Below, in pieces: positions 1 through 10,188 of a DNA stretch of 64,000 nt; positions within the stretch are counted from its first letter, which is position 1; each line of letters opens with the position of its first letter. The stretch is from an uncultured Gammaproteobacteria bacterium. Its GTDB lineage: Bacteria > Pseudomonadota > Gammaproteobacteria > GCA-002705445 > GCA-002716945. The notes beneath the pieces were generated by a model that saw nothing but the letters and a program-made list of their open reading frames with translations, was not told the origin of the DNA and searched no databases. The translations under genes were made by a program, and so were the position numbers. The stretch is taken from NCBI GenBank assembly GCA_905479195.1, contig CAJQLO010000002.1, forward strand, positions 62,001-126,000, read 5' to 3'.

Positions 1-1
1 T

Positions 2-457
2 GAAGCACCAAAAGTTGGCGAAGAAGCTCCTGATTTTTTACTAGTAGACTCTGAGTTGAATAATGTGACTTTATCAGCATACAAAGATAAGTATATTGTA
101 CTTAACATAATTCCTAGTCTCGATACTCCAGTATGTCAAAAATCAACTAAGATATTTAATGAGCGAATAGCAGCAATGACTGATGTTGTTGTCTTGGCTG
201 TTTCAGCAGACCTACCATTTGCTATGAAAAGGTTTTGTACCAGTGAAAATATAAATTCAGTGATACCTTTGTCTATGATGAGGTCTAGAAATTTTGCCAA
301 AGATTATGGAGTTCTACTGGTGGATGGTCCATTATCAGGAATAACTGCAAGAGCAGTAATCGTAATTGACAAAAATAACAAAATTATTCATTCAGAATTA
401 GTGAGTGAAATTGCCAATGAACCTAATTATGATGATGCCTTAAATTGCATGTCATAA
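2..457 (+). CDS. tpx: Thiol peroxidase, 5'-truncated by window edge
   Basis: Only the C-terminal part is present: the reading frame is already open at base 2, upstream of the first visible methionine, so the start lies outside the window. Tpx is a periplasmic or cytoplasmic atypical 2-Cys peroxiredoxin that reduces hydroperoxides with thioredoxin. The peroxidatic cysteine is in DTPVCQKS and the resolving cysteine in KRFCTSEN. The segment APDFLLVD near the left edge and DGPLSGITARAVIVID are typical of the family. It ends four bases before the symporter gene, so the two are probably co-transcribed. Family assignment is firm; the start cannot be judged. Confidence 0.93.
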   Translation, partial: EAPKVGEEAPDFLLVDSELNNVTLSAYKDKYIVLNIIPSLDTPVCQKSTKIFNERIAAMTDVVVLAVSADLPFAMKRFCTSENINSVIPLSMMRSRNFAKDYGVLLVDGPLSGITARAVIVIDKNNKIIHSELVSEIANEPNYDDALNCMS

Positions 458-461
458 TTAA

Positions 462-1706
462 ATGAGTTTCACAAAAAAAGTTCTAATTTCAATGCTTTCT
501 GGTATTATCGTAGGTGTTGTAATTAATAATTTTTTACTTCCAAATGCTTTTATAGAATATTATTTAATTAACCAAATATTCTTTACCATATCATCCCTAT
601 TTTTAATATTGCTTAAAATGATTGTGCTGCCTCTGATCTTTGTATCAATTATCTCAGGGATTGTCTCTATCAATGATGTTTCAACTCTTGGTAGGCTTGG
701 CATAAAAACATTTTCATTATATATTTTAACTACATTGGTTGCGATTACTTTTGCATTATTTATATCAAGCTTTGTCAGCTATGATTCTGTGGGGCAAATT
801 ACAAATAATATACAAAACAATGTCGCGGAAAACAATGGGCAAAAGAATATAATTCTAAGCATATTTCCAAGTAACTTTTTTTTAGCTTTAGCTAATGGTA
901 ATGTGATTCAAGTTTTGGCATTTGCAGTTTTTATAGGAATTTCTGCATCCTATGTAAAAAAAGATATCCCTGTATTTATTGAATTAATTGATAACTTAAA
1001 TAAAGTCTTTAATAAAATGGTTATGATAATAATACAGTTAACTCCAATAGCAGTATTTGCATTATTAGCTAAAACATTTGCAACTGAAGGAACGGAGGTT
1101 TTTATTCCTTTAATTAAATATTTTTTAGTTGTAGTATTTGTCTTAATTACACATTTCCTCTTAACATATTCAATATTACTGAGACTTTTTTCAAACCTAA
1201 ATATATATGCTTTCTATGCAAAACTAAAAGCTCTGATAATTTTCACATTTAGTACCTCTAGTAGTAATGCATCTATACCTTATACACTAAACACTGTTGT
1301 CCAAAAGTATGGAGTAGATAAATCCTTTGCCTCATTCTCAATACCTCTTGGGGCAACAATCAATATGGATGGGACAGCAATTATGCAAGGATGTGCTGCA
1401 TATTTTCTAGCATCATATTATGGTATAGATTTGGCACTTGGTGACATGGTAACTATAGTGCTAACTGCAACAATTGCGTCAATTGGGACCGCTGGCATTC
1501 CAAGCGCAGGCATAATCATGTTATCCCTTATCCTAACTGAATTAGGAATTCCCCTTGAAGGCATTACACTGCTATTAGGAGTTGATAGACTTCTTGATAT
1601 GATGAGAACTAGCGTAAATGTTAGCGGTGATGCATGCATTACTTGTGTTGTTGCTAAGAGTGAAGATTTAATTGATATTAAAGCTTTTAATAAACTAGAT
1701 AATTAA
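462..1706 (+). CDS. Dicarboxylate/amino acid:cation symporter (DAACS family)
   Basis: 414 residues, a polytopic inner-membrane protein with about eight membrane helices and two re-entrant hairpins. Family hallmarks are visible: the serine-rich hairpin [11 protein letters not shown] near residue 266, [10 protein letters not shown] near 299, and [16 protein letters not shown] near 373. Members (GltP, DctA, GltT) couple uptake of glutamate, aspartate or C4-dicarboxylates to protons or sodium; the substrate cannot be told from these motifs. It starts four bases after tpx and its stop overlaps the convergent carB stop by four bases. Length matches the family norm of 400-440 residues. Confidence 0.9.
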   Translation: MSFTKKVLISMLSGIIVGVVINNFLLPNAFIEYYLINQIFFTISSLFLILLKMIVLPLIFVSIISGIVSINDVSTLGRLGIKTFSLYILTTLVAITFALFISSFVSYDSVGQITNNIQNNVAENNGQKNIILSIFPSNFFLALANGNVIQVLAFAVFIGISASYVKKDIPVFIELIDNLNKVFNKMVMIIIQLTPIAVFALLAKTFATEGTEVFIPLIKYFLVVVFVLITHFLLTYSILLRLFSNLNIYAFYAKLKALIIFTFSTSSSNASIPYTLNTVVQKYGVDKSFASFSIPLGATINMDGTAIMQGCAAYFLASYYGIDLALGDMVTIVLTATIASIGTAGIPSAGIIMLSLILTELGIPLEGITLLLGVDRLLDMMRTSVNVSGDACITCVVAKSEDLIDIKAFNKLDN

Positions 1707-4700
1707 TTAATTGTATCATGTCTGGACTGTATATCAGTTGCATCAAAATTATCAATAAACAAAATAGCTTTACAAAAAGCTTTTGCTCCAGATATTGTAG
1801 TTGTTAAACAAACATTATTATTATTAGCTTCTTTTCTTATCGAAAAAGAATCTTTAATTGATCTTGCACCTTCCGTCGTGTTAATAATTAAATGAACTTC
1901 TCCATTCTTGATCATATCAACTATATGCGGCTGCCCTTCTTTAACCTTATTAACCTTATTACATTTAATACTCTTTTCTTCTAAATATTCTTGAGTTCCA
2001 CGAGTTGCATAAAGATTAAAACCTATGTTAATTAAATCTTTTGCAATATCGCATATAACAGACTTATCTTTATCTCTCACACTGAGGAAAACATTTCCTG
2101 CTTTAGGCAAGATCACACCTGCCGCTCTCTGGGCTTTAAAATAAGCTTCTCCAAAACTTTTTCCAATCCCCATTACTTCACCGGTTGATTTCATTTCAGG
2201 ACCTAGTAATACGTCTACTTCGGGGAATTTAGAAAATGGTAATACCGCCTCTTTAACAGAAAAATAGCTTGGTATAACCTCTTTGGTTAACTTGAGATCT
2301 TTTAAACTCTTTCCAGCCATTACAATTGCTCCAATTTTTGCAAGCTGTACTCCGATTGCTTTAGATACAAAAGGGGCTGTTCGAGATGCACGTGGATTTA
2401 CCTCTAAAAGAAATATTTCATTCTCTTTGATTGCAAATTGTGTATTCATTAAACCAATCACATTCAACTCTAATGCTAATTGCGTAACTTGTTCTCTCAG
2501 TCGCATCAAAATACTATTAGACAATGTGTATGCAGGTATGGAGCATCCAGAATCGCCAGAATGGATTCCTGCCTCTTCTATATGTTCCATGATTGCTCCT
2601 ATGAACACATCTTTACCATCACAAACTAAATCTATATCCACTTCTATTGCATCATTTAAAAATCTATCTAAAAGCACAGGAGAATCATTTGAAACTGAAA
2701 CTGCTTCATCCATATACCTTCTTAAATCTTCATCTGTTGTTACTATTTCCATAGCTCTTCCGCCTAATACATAAGATGGTCTTACAACTAATGGGTAACC
2801 TATTTCATTGGCAGCTTGCATTGCTTGGTTAGTATTAGAAGCAATAGCATTTGTTGGTTGTTTTAGGCCTAATTTTTCAACTAAATCTTTAAATTTTTCA
2901 CGATCTTCAGCTACATCAATAGCCTCTGGCGAAGTTCCAATAATATTTACTTTATTAGCTTTTAATTCTTTTGCTAATTTTAAAGGAGTTTGCCCTCCAT
3001 ACTGAACAATAACCCCATGTGGCTTTTCTATTTCTATAATAGACATCACATCCTCAAATGTAAGAGGTTCAAAGTACAATCTGTCTGAGATATCAAAGTC
3101 AGTAGATACAGTTTCAGGATTACAATTAACCATAATAGTTTCATAGCCCTCTTCTCTTAGAGCAAGAGATGCATGAACACAGCAATAATCAAACTCTATC
3201 CCTTGGCCAATTCTGTTTGGTCCACCACCCAGGATCATTATTTTCTTATTATTAGTTGGGTTAGATTCACATTCTTCATCATAAGAAGAGTACATGTATG
3301 CGGTAGTTGCTTCAAATTCTGCAGCACATGCGTCTACTCTTTTAAATACAGGAGTGATATCAAGTTTTAGTCGTAAACTTCTTATATCTTTTTCATCGCA
3401 ACCTATACACCTAGCGATAAATGAATCTGAAAACCCTTTCTTTTTAAGTTTCACGAGAGAAGTTCTATCAAGATCGCCTACTTTTTTATCTTTTAGATTT
3501 ATTTCTTCCCTGATTAAGTCTTCTATTTGAGATAAAAACCATGGGTCAATATTTGTCAAGTTTTGAACTTCTGATAGAGAGTAATTCTGTCTGAATGCTT
3601 CAGCCGTATATAGTATTCTGTCTGGAGTTGGAGATCTCAGTTCATTTCTTAATAAATCATCATTCTCTTTGTCAGGCAAACTCATCTCCTTTAACCCATC
3701 AATATCGACTTCAAGACCACGGAGAGCTTTTTGGAAAGATTCTTGGAAATTTCTACCTATAGCCATTACTTCTCCAACTGATTTCATTTGTGTAGTTAAT
3801 TTATTATCTGCTTCTTTGAATTTTTCAAATGCAAACCTTGGAATTTTTGTTACAACATAATCAATGCTAGGTTCAAATGATGCGGGAATAACATTTCCTG
3901 TAATCTCATTCCTAAGTTCATCCAATGTATATCCAATAGCAAGTTTTGCTGCAATTTTAGCAATTGGAAAACCAGTTGCTTTTGATGCTAATGCTGATGA
4001 CCTAGATACCCTGGGGTTCATTTCTATAACAAGTACTCTTCCATCTTTAGGAGAAATAGCAAACTGTACGTTTGATCCACCGGTGTCAACTCCTATTTTC
4101 CTAAGTACTTGTATCGAGGCATTTCTTAGCGTTTGGTATTCTTTATCAGTTAACGTTTGTGCCGGGGCAACTGTTATAGAGTCTCCAGTGTGAACCCCCA
4201 TAGGGTCAATATTTTCAATAGAACAAATAATTATACAATTATCATTTCTATCTCTAACAACTTCCATTTCAAACTCTTTCCAGCCTATAACAGATTCTTC
4301 AATCAATACTTCGCTTGTAGGCGATAAATCTATGCCTCTTCTTGCGATTGTTTCAAAATCTTGTATATTATAAGCGATTCCTCCACCAGAACCCCCTAAA
4401 GTAAAAGAAGGTCTAATTAAGACAGGAAAACCTATTTTCTTTTGATGAATTAAGGCTTCCTCATAATCATGCGCAATATAAGCTGTAGCAGTTTCCAATC
4501 CAATTTCAGCCATGGCGATCTTAAATAGTTCTCTATCTTCTGCCATATCTATTGAATCAACACTAGCGCCGATTATCTCTACATTATATTTATCTAAAAT
4601 TTTATGTCTGTTTAAATCTAGAGTTGTATTAAGAGCAGTTTGCCCTCCCATTGTTGGTAAAATTGCATCAGGCCTCTCTTTGATGATAATTTTTTCTATA

Positions 4701-4918
4701 TTCCTCCAGTGTATTGGTTCTATATAAACCTTATCTGCCATATCTGGATCAGTCATTATTGTAGCTGGATTAGAATTGACGAGAATCACTCTTATTCCTT
4801 CTTCTCTCAAGGCTTTGCATGCTTGTACACCTGAATAGTCAAACTCACAAGCTTGGCCAATCACAATTGGGCCCGCTCCTACAATTAAAACACTTTTAAT
4901 CTTTTTATTTATTGGCAT
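1703..4918 (-). CDS. carB: Carbamoyl-phosphate synthase large subunit
   Basis: 1071 residues, full length for bacterial CarB. Two homologous ATP-grasp halves are visible: residues about 1-400 (carboxyphosphate synthesis, opening with [20 protein letters not shown]) and about 550-935 (carbamoyl phosphate synthesis, with [20 protein letters not shown]). They are joined by an oligomerisation region and followed by an MGS-like allosteric domain from about 936. With CarA it makes carbamoyl phosphate from bicarbonate, glutamine ammonia and two ATP, feeding pyrimidine and arginine synthesis; argF lies in the same window. The start overlaps the end of carA by 14 bases, so translation is probably coupled. 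Confidence 0.98.
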   Translation of the reverse strand: MPINKKIKSVLIVGAGPIVIGQACEFDYSGVQACKALREEGIRVILVNSNPATIMTDPDMADKVYIEPIHWRNIEKIIIKERPDAILPTMGGQTALNTTLDLNRHKILDKYNVEIIGASVDSIDMAEDRELFKIAMAEIGLETATAYIAHDYEEALIHQKKIGFPVLIRPSFTLGGSGGGIAYNIQDFETIARRGIDLSPTSEVLIEESVIGWKEFEMEVVRDRNDNCIIICSIENIDPMGVHTGDSITVAPAQTLTDKEYQTLRNASIQVLRKIGVDTGGSNVQFAISPKDGRVLVIEMNPRVSRSSALASKATGFPIAKIAAKLAIGYTLDELRNEITGNVIPASFEPSIDYVVTKIPRFAFEKFKEADNKLTTQMKSVGEVMAIGRNFQESFQKALRGLEVDIDGLKEMSLPDKENDDLLRNELRSPTPDRILYTAEAFRQNYSLSEVQNLTNIDPWFLSQIEDLIREEINLKDKKVGDLDRTSLVKLKKKGFSDSFIARCIGCDEKDIRSLRLKLDITPVFKRVDACAAEFEATTAYMYSSYDEECESNPTNNKKIMILGGGPNRIGQGIEFDYCCVHASLALREEGYETIMVNCNPETVSTDFDISDRLYFEPLTFEDVMSIIEIEKPHGVIVQYGGQTPLKLAKELKANKVNIIGTSPEAIDVAEDREKFKDLVEKLGLKQPTNAIASNTNQAMQAANEIGYPLVVRPSYVLGGRAMEIVTTDEDLRRYMDEAVSVSNDSPVLLDRFLNDAIEVDIDLVCDGKDVFIGAIMEHIEEAGIHSGDSGCSIPAYTLSNSILMRLREQVTQLALELNVIGLMNTQFAIKENEIFLLEVNPRASRTAPFVSKAIGVQLAKIGAIVMAGKSLKDLKLTKEVIPSYFSVKEAVLPFSKFPEVDVLLGPEMKSTGEVMGIGKSFGEAYFKAQRAAGVILPKAGNVFLSVRDKDKSVICDIAKDLINIGFNLYATRGTQEYLEEKSIKCNKVNKVKEGQPHIVDMIKNGEVHLIINTTEGARSIKDSFSIRKEANNNNVCLTTTISGAKAFCKAILFIDNFDATDIQSRHDTIN

Positions 4919-6047
4919 TTTTTCTCTCAGACATAAATGAAATGAACTTGTTAAAAATTAGATTAATATCTTGTGGTCCCGGACTGGCTTCGGGATGGCC
5001 CTGGAAACCAAAGGCATAATTTTCTCTAATCTCAAAACCTTGAAGAGAATTATCAAATAAAGAAACATGTGTAGGAACTATATTTTCTGGGAGCGCCTTA
5101 TCATCAACAATAAATCCATGATTCTGACTAGTAATGAATACTCTTTTAGTTACAAGATTCATTACTGGATGGTTAGCTCCATGATGTCCAAATTTCATCT
5201 TAGTTGTTTTTGCTCCAGACGCTAATGCCAATAATTGAAATCCCAGGCAAATACCAAATAATGGAATTTTTTTATCCAATAGAATCTTAATATTATCAAT
5301 AGCATAACCACAAGCTTTGGGGTCACCTGGACCATTCGATAAAAATACTCCATCAGGCTTCATATCTAAAACTTTATCGGCGCTATAGTCTGCGGGCACT
5401 ATGGTTAAATCGCATCCATGATCTTTTAAAATTCGAAGAATATTATGCTTAATCCCAAAATCATAAGCAATGACCTTGAAAGCAGTTTTCTTTTCTTGTA
5501 GTTTATTTACATTATATATATCGGTTAACCCTTCGTTCCATTCATAAATAGATTTCGTGGTTACCTTCTTTGCAAGATCAGACCCATCCAAACCATTAAA
5601 TTTTCTTATACTCTCTTTTGCGATGTTTAAATCTATTTTGCCAGACATTACGCAACCATTTTGTGATCCTGTGGTTCTCAGAATTTTTGTCAATTTTCTT
5701 GTATCAACGCCACCTATTGCAACAATATTTTCGTTTTTTAAAAAGTTTTGAAGTGTATCATTTTTACGCCAACTATTAGCCAAAATCCCTATATCTCTTA
5801 AAATCACTCCAGAAGCATGGACTTTTAATGATTCCATATCTTCATAATTAATGCCGGTATTTCCTATATGCGGATTTGTAAAAGTGATGATTTGACTATC
5901 ATATGAAGGATCAGTGATAATTTCTTGATATCCAGTCATTGATGTATTAAAAACTACTTCTCCAACAGAAAAACCCTCAATTCCAATGGACTGGCCGCGA
6001 AAGGTGCTACCGTCTTCTAATAAAAGTATTGATTCAGAGTTACTCAA
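4905..6047 (-). CDS. carA: Carbamoyl-phosphate synthase small (glutaminase) subunit
   Basis: 380 residues: N-terminal CarA domain and C-terminal class I glutamine amidotransferase. The triad is intact: Cys267 in GICLGFQLL, His351 and Glu353 in QGHPEASPG. The residue two after LG is Phe270 where most CarA and other class I amidotransferases carry His (GICLGHQ). The only reasonable start is a TTG at 6047-6045: the next in-frame codon upstream that matters is a stop at 6065-6063, and the TTG gives an N-terminus aligned with the family ([16 protein letters not shown]). No clear Shine-Dalgarno precedes it. It is the first gene of carAB; a hairpin lies just upstream. Confidence 0.97.
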   Translation of the reverse strand: MSNSESILLLEDGSTFRGQSIGIEGFSVGEVVFNTSMTGYQEIITDPSYDSQIITFTNPHIGNTGINYEDMESLKVHASGVILRDIGILANSWRKNDTLQNFLKNENIVAIGGVDTRKLTKILRTTGSQNGCVMSGKIDLNIAKESIRKFNGLDGSDLAKKVTTKSIYEWNEGLTDIYNVNKLQEKKTAFKVIAYDFGIKHNILRILKDHGCDLTIVPADYSADKVLDMKPDGVFLSNGPGDPKACGYAIDNIKILLDKKIPLFGICLGFQLLALASGAKTTKMKFGHHGANHPVMNLVTKRVFITSQNHGFIVDDKALPENIVPTHVSLFDNSLQGFEIRENYAFGFQGHPEASPGPQDINLIFNKFISFMSERKNANK

Positions 6048-6064
6048 GATTATTTTCGTATGTT

Positions 6065-6097
6065 AAAAAAAAAGATGGCTCTTTGTGAGTCATCTTT
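6065..6097 (-). terminator. Hairpin plus T-run between rsmI and carA
   Basis: On the minus strand a 12-base stem (AAAGATGACTCA, loop, then GAGCCATCTTT with one mismatch) runs into nine T residues, ending 17 bases before the carA TTG start. This looks like an intrinsic terminator for rsmI. Because so little room remains before carA, it could instead act as an attenuator or leader structure for carAB. Confidence 0.5.
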
Positions 6098-6143
6098 GAT
6101 TGTCTTTTTTTAGTTTGCATCTAAAACTAGATGATACGTGAGA

Positions 6144-6971
6144 CTAACCTTCCTGTCTAATATTTAATACATATTTATACAATTCTTTTTTATTTACATT
6201 ATTAAATAGACGAATTATATTCACAATCTCGCTTGTAGAGTATTTTTTTGATAATTCTAGTATTTCTTTCTCCATTGTTTCCATATTTAACTGCTCTACG
6301 GAACTTGTCCCAATTATCATGGTTATTTCACCAGTTAACTGCTGATTTGCAAACTTTAGTATTAATTCATTTGCTGTACCAAAAAATATTTCCTCATGAA
6401 TCTTTGTTAGTTCTCTCATTATTCCAATATTTGTATCACCACCCAGAACATCGGTAATATCAGCTAATACTGAAGTAACTCTATGTTTACTCTCAAATAT
6501 TACCCCAGGCATAGATACTTTTTTAATTTTTAATAACTGCATTTTTCTCTCTGAAGATTTTTTTGATAAAAATCCTAAAAAAATAAAATCATTAACAGGT
6601 ATTTTAGATACTGAAAGAGCTGCCGTCAAAGAACTGGCTCCCGGTATAGGAACAACCCTGAATGACAAATCTATATGTTTTACTAGCTCAAACCCAGGAT
6701 CAGATACCGAAGGGGTTCCAGCATCCGATACAAGACATATGTTCATTCCTTCCGATAAATCTTGTATTACTGAATTCTTTTTTCTCTTCTCATTATCTTT
6801 GTTGAAGGTGATTATTCTCTTTTTAATATTAAACTCACTTAATAACTTAGAGGTTCTAGCAGAACTCTCTGCCAATATATAATCAGAATTCTTTAAAACT
6901 TCAATGGCACGGAATGTCATATCCTGAAGATTACCGATGGGGGTTGCTACTATATATAAGGTACCTAGCAT
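6144..6971 (-). CDS. rsmI: 16S rRNA (cytidine-1402 2'-O) methyltransferase
   Basis: 275 residues, tetrapyrrole-methylase fold. It 2'-O-methylates C1402 in the decoding centre of 16S rRNA using S-adenosylmethionine. Seen: the N-terminal YIVATPIGNLQDMTFRAIEV block and the SAM-site loop LVSDAGTPSVSDPG near residue 84, both characteristic of RsmI. It diverges from gmhA across a 72-base spacer. In many gammaproteobacteria lpoA and yraN lie between rsmI and a SIS-domain gene; here they are absent. Confidence 0.96.
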   Translation of the reverse strand: MLGTLYIVATPIGNLQDMTFRAIEVLKNSDYILAESSARTSKLLSEFNIKKRIITFNKDNEKRKKNSVIQDLSEGMNICLVSDAGTPSVSDPGFELVKHIDLSFRVVPIPGASSLTAALSVSKIPVNDFIFLGFLSKKSSERKMQLLKIKKVSMPGVIFESKHRVTSVLADITDVLGGDTNIGIMRELTKIHEEIFFGTANELILKFANQQLTGEITMIIGTSSVEQLNMETMEKEILELSKKYSTSEIVNIIRLFNNVNKKELYKYVLNIRQEG

Positions 6972-7017
6972 AATTTGGAATATTTATTGTTTTTATCCTT
7001 GCTAGGTTATATTGTAG

Positions 7018-7023
7018 TATAAT
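7018..7023 (+). promoter_or_regulatory. Candidate -10 element for gmhA
   Basis: A perfect TATAAT lies 20 bases before the gmhA ATG in the short spacer shared with divergent rsmI. No convincing -35 hexamer sits at 16-18 bases upstream, so this is only a weak promoter call. Confidence 0.35.
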
Positions 7024-7043
7024 CAAAGTCCAATAGTAAAATT

Positions 7044-7631
7044 ATGAAAAATATAGAAATAATTAAAAGTAATTTCATTGAAAACCAAGAAATTAACTTA
7101 GCATCTGTTAATAAAATTTTACCCTCCATAGAGTCTGCTACAAACTGTCTTATTGATATGATTAAAAATTCAGGTAAATTAATGTCATGCGGCAATGGCG
7201 GTTCTTCGGGTGATGCGCAACATATTGCTTCGGAGTTTGTGAATAGATTTGAAATTGAGAGAAAAGAAATGCCTGCAATTTCTTTAAATTCAGACACTGC
7301 AACTATAACGTCCATAGGAAATGATTATGGTTATCAATATATATTTTCTAAACAAGTAAGCGCAATAGGTCATGAAAAAGATGTTCTTATGGCCTTTACT
7401 ACTAGCGGTAATTCTCAAAATATATTAGAGGCTATTAGTATAGCAAAAGAAAAAAATATAAAAGTTTTATTGGTTACCGGCGGTAATGGTGGCAAAGCTC
7501 AAAATTTAATCGGCCCTGATGATATATCTATTATAATTCCTAGTAATAGAACAAGTAGGATTCAAGAGATGACATTAATAGTTATTCACTCTATTTGTGA
7601 ATGCATTGACAAACACTATCAAGACAAATAA
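7044..7631 (+). CDS. gmhA: Phosphoheptose isomerase (SIS domain)
   Basis: 195 residues, a single SIS domain. GmhA converts sedoheptulose 7-phosphate to D-glycero-D-manno-heptose 7-phosphate, the first step of ADP-heptose synthesis for the LPS inner core. The loop SCGNGGSSGDAQH binds the sugar phosphate. Glu64 (in ASEFVNRFE) and His182 (in VIHSICE) occupy the positions of the catalytic pair of E. coli GmhA, whereas the replication protein DiaA lacks both. That favours the isomerase, although position next to rsmI would also suit DiaA. It is convergent with sspA, stop codons abutting. Confidence 0.85.
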   Translation: MKNIEIIKSNFIENQEINLASVNKILPSIESATNCLIDMIKNSGKLMSCGNGGSSGDAQHIASEFVNRFEIERKEMPAISLNSDTATITSIGNDYGYQYIFSKQVSAIGHEKDVLMAFTTSGNSQNILEAISIAKEKNIKVLLVTGGNGGKAQNLIGPDDISIIIPSNRTSRIQEMTLIVIHSICECIDKHYQDK

Positions 7632-8246
7632 TTACATATCTTTTTCAGTTTCAGTTAAGCTTGCCTGAAATGATTCGCGACTAAATATACGATCTGAATA
7701 GTCATCAATAATCTTCTTATTCTCAGTAATCTCAACACCTAATGACTTAATTCTCCACAATAAAGGCGCTAGGCTACAGTCAACTAAGCCAAAATCATCA
7801 CTCATAAAGAAACTATCCGTAATCAAAGGAATAATTTCTAGAAAATATGACTTTATTTTTTCTTGAAAAGAGTCTTCTAGGTCTCCATTTTTATATGCTT
7901 TGTTGAATTCTGGATACCAAGTATGCTCTATTCGATGTAATGCTAATCTAAATTTTGCTCTAGCTACAGGATCTACGGGTAATAATGGAGGATGAGGAAA
8001 TCTTTCATCTAAATACTCTATAATTACTCTAGAATTTTGCAATATAAGATCTCTATCTACAAGTGTAGGAAAATCATCATATGGGCTTATAAATTTTATT
8101 TCTTCGGATATATCATTCAGATCAACTTCATGTAATTCAGCAGATATTTCCTTTTCTTTGATAACAAGTCTAGTTCTATGACTATGTAAACAGTCAGGTA
8201 AAGAAAATAAAAGTATTGCTGATCTTCTGTTTGCTAATGATGTCAT
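7632..8246 (-). CDS. sspA: Stringent starvation protein A
   Basis: 204 residues, glutathione-S-transferase fold: thioredoxin-like N-terminal half (residues about 8-85) and an all-helical C-terminal half. SspA binds RNA polymerase and alters transcription in stationary phase and acid stress. Recognised by NRRSAILLFS at the start, YLDERFPHPPLLPVDPVAR near residue 80, and FGLVDCSLAPLLWRIKSLG near 150. It follows petC with a three-base gap, the usual petABC-sspA order. The sspB gene that normally follows is absent; the next gene is gmhA on the other strand. Confidence 0.95.
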   Translation of the reverse strand: MTSLANRRSAILLFSLPDCLHSHRTRLVIKEKEISAELHEVDLNDISEEIKFISPYDDFPTLVDRDLILQNSRVIIEYLDERFPHPPLLPVDPVARAKFRLALHRIEHTWYPEFNKAYKNGDLEDSFQEKIKSYFLEIIPLITDSFFMSDDFGLVDCSLAPLLWRIKSLGVEITENKKIIDDYSDRIFSRESFQASLTETEKDM

Positions 8247-8249
8247 AAA

Positions 8250-8975
8250 TTATTTTACGTCCTTCCAGTATTCAATCTTTAGCAAAAATGCTATGAATGA
8301 AAAAATTGATAGGAAGAGTATAACCCAAAAACCAATTCTATATCGGTCTAATTGAGCTGGTTCAGATACATAGGCAAGAAAATTGACTAAATCAGTGATT
8401 GATTTTTTATATTCTTTGTCTGTCATAGCACCTTTAACAACATATTCATATTGGTCTTTTTCTAAATTAACTGGCGTTTTCAGACCTTCCATCCAAGACA
8501 AGACATGAGGCATACCAACATTTGCATATAATGCATTATTAACACCTAATGGTCTTGTTTCATCTTTGTAGAAAGAAGTTAAGAAAGTATAAAGCCATTC
8601 TGATCCTCTAGAACGAGCGATCAATGTTAAGTCTGGCGGCATTACGCCAAATGCTTCTTTAGCTGAATCAGGATTTACGGAATTTAAAATTAATGAACCA
8701 ATTTTTGTGGGTTCTCCATTCTTACCTGTAGTGAATATTAGATTATTCTCAATAGTTTCTTTGGAAAGCGAAAGATGATCAATAAATTTTACATAGCGTT
8801 GGTACTTTAAAGTATGACAGCCAAGACAGTTATTGACATAGATTTGAGCTCCTCGTTGAAGAGATGACTTATTATTTAAGTCTATTAATACGGGTTTTAG
8901 GGGAATAGATCCAGATGCAGCAAATGATAAGCTTGATATAAGAATAAAAGCTATACCGGTAAATAATCTAATCAT
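8250..8975 (-). CDS. petC: Cytochrome c1 of the bc1 complex
   Basis: 241 residues from the ATG at 8975, which overlaps the petB stop by eight bases and opens directly on a signal peptide (MIRLFTGIAFILISSLSFAA). A longer start at 9014 would put 13 charged residues before it and is less likely. Haem is bound by C50-L-G-C-H54; MPPDLTLIARSRG and the methionine in NVGMPHVLSW match the c1 fold, the latter being the likely axial ligand. One C-terminal membrane helix (about residues 212-232) anchors it. It takes electrons from the Rieske protein and passes them to a soluble cytochrome c. Confidence 0.96.
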   Translation of the reverse strand: MIRLFTGIAFILISSLSFAASGSIPLKPVLIDLNNKSSLQRGAQIYVNNCLGCHTLKYQRYVKFIDHLSLSKETIENNLIFTTGKNGEPTKIGSLILNSVNPDSAKEAFGVMPPDLTLIARSRGSEWLYTFLTSFYKDETRPLGVNNALYANVGMPHVLSWMEGLKTPVNLEKDQYEYVVKGAMTDKEYKKSITDLVNFLAYVSEPAQLDRYRIGFWVILFLSIFSFIAFLLKIEYWKDVK

Positions 8976-10188
8976 GCATGGTAACCCTGTCAGGAACTTC
9001 TTTAGTTTTTTCATTAGCGCTTGTAAAGTATAGAGCTACAAAAAACCCAAAATAAATCAATGTGAATAGTCGCCCAATCCAAGTTAATACTGGTGTGGCA
9101 GGATTCATTCCAATATATCCTAAACCAAAAAAACTAATTACGAAAAGCGTTAAAAGTACTTTGTATGACATACCTCTGTATCTTATAGATTTTACTGAAC
9201 ACCTATCAATCCAAGGCAGAATAAATAGGACAAAAATTGCGGCACCCATTGCAAGAACTCCTCCAACTTTATCAGGAATAGCTCGGAGAATTGCATAAAA
9301 AGGCGTGAAATACCATACGGGTACTATATGCTCAGGAGTTTTCAGAGGATTGGCTGGCACAAAGTTATCTTTCTCTAAGAAATAGCCTCCCAGTTCTGGC
9401 ATGAAAAATAATACGAATGCAAAAATAAGCAAAAACACAGATAAGCCAAATATATCTTTAACTGTATAATATGGATGGAAAGGAATGCCATCTCTAGGAA
9501 TACCATTCTCATCTTTATTCTTTTTAATCTCGATTCCATCAGGATTATTTGATCCATTGGTATGAAGAGCTGCTAAATGTAAATAAATGAGAGCAAATAA
9601 TAATAATGGAAGAGCAATTACATGAAACGCAAAAAATCTATTTAGAGTAGCATCTGAAATTACAAAGTCTCCCCTAATCCATAACGCTAAGGATTCTCCA
9701 ACATATGGAATGGCACCAAATAAAGATATAATTACTTGAGCTCCCCAATATGACATTTGACCCCATGGCAATAAATAGCCCATAAAAGCTTCTGCCATTA
9801 GAAGTACAAAAATAAGCATTCCAAAGAGCCATAAAAGTTCTCTAGGATTTTTATAAGAACCGTACAGCATAGCTCTAAACATATGCAAGTAAATGACAAC
9901 AAAAAAGAAAGATGCTCCAGTTGAATGCATGTATCTAATTAACCAGCCCCACTCCACATCTCTCATTATATACTCAACAGATGCAAAAGCTTGAGCTGCA
10001 TCTGGTTTATAATTTATTGTTAAGAAAATCCCAGTTACAATTTGTAATACAAATATAAATATAGCTAGAGCACCAAAATAATAAAAGAAATTAAAATTTT
10101 TTGGAGCATAATATTGTGATAAATGATTTTTAACAAAATTACTTACAGGCAGCCTTTCATCAATCCATGCCATCAACTTATTACTCAT
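8968..10188 (-). CDS. petB: Cytochrome b of the bc1 complex
   Basis: 406 residues with about eight membrane helices. It carries haems bL and bH and the quinol oxidation and quinone reduction sites. Seen: GWLIRYMHSTGASFFF and HVIALPLLLFALIYLHLAALH, which hold the paired haem histidines, and PVWYFTPFYAILRAIPDK, which contains the family's PEWY-type Qo-site motif as PVWY. The start overlaps the petA stop by one base (TAATG). It is a full-length fused cytochrome b, not the split b6/subunit IV type. Confidence 0.97.
   Translation of the reverse strand: MSNKLMAWIDERLPVSNFVKNHLSQYYAPKNFNFFYYFGALAIFIFVLQIVTGIFLTINYKPDAAQAFASVEYIMRDVEWGWLIRYMHSTGASFFFVVIYLHMFRAMLYGSYKNPRELLWLFGMLIFVLLMAEAFMGYLLPWGQMSYWGAQVIISLFGAIPYVGESLALWIRGDFVISDATLNRFFAFHVIALPLLLFALIYLHLAALHTNGSNNPDGIEIKKNKDENGIPRDGIPFHPYYTVKDIFGLSVFLLIFAFVLFFMPELGGYFLEKDNFVPANPLKTPEHIVPVWYFTPFYAILRAIPDKVGGVLAMGAAIFVLFILPWIDRCSVKSIRYRGMSYKVLLTLFVISFFGLGYIGMNPATPVLTWIGRLFTLIYFGFFVALYFTSANEKTKEVPDRVTMHD

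Noticed and set aside
2283-4193. Several plus-strand ORFs of 60-160 codons opposite carB
   Set aside because: They are antisense shadows of carB with unlikely composition and no ribosome sites or family motifs. The same holds for ORFs opposite murA, ilvD, mcl, nrdA and mgtE.
7044-7631. Calling the SIS-domain gene diaA
   Set aside because: Glu64 and His182 match the catalytic pair of GmhA, which DiaA lacks.
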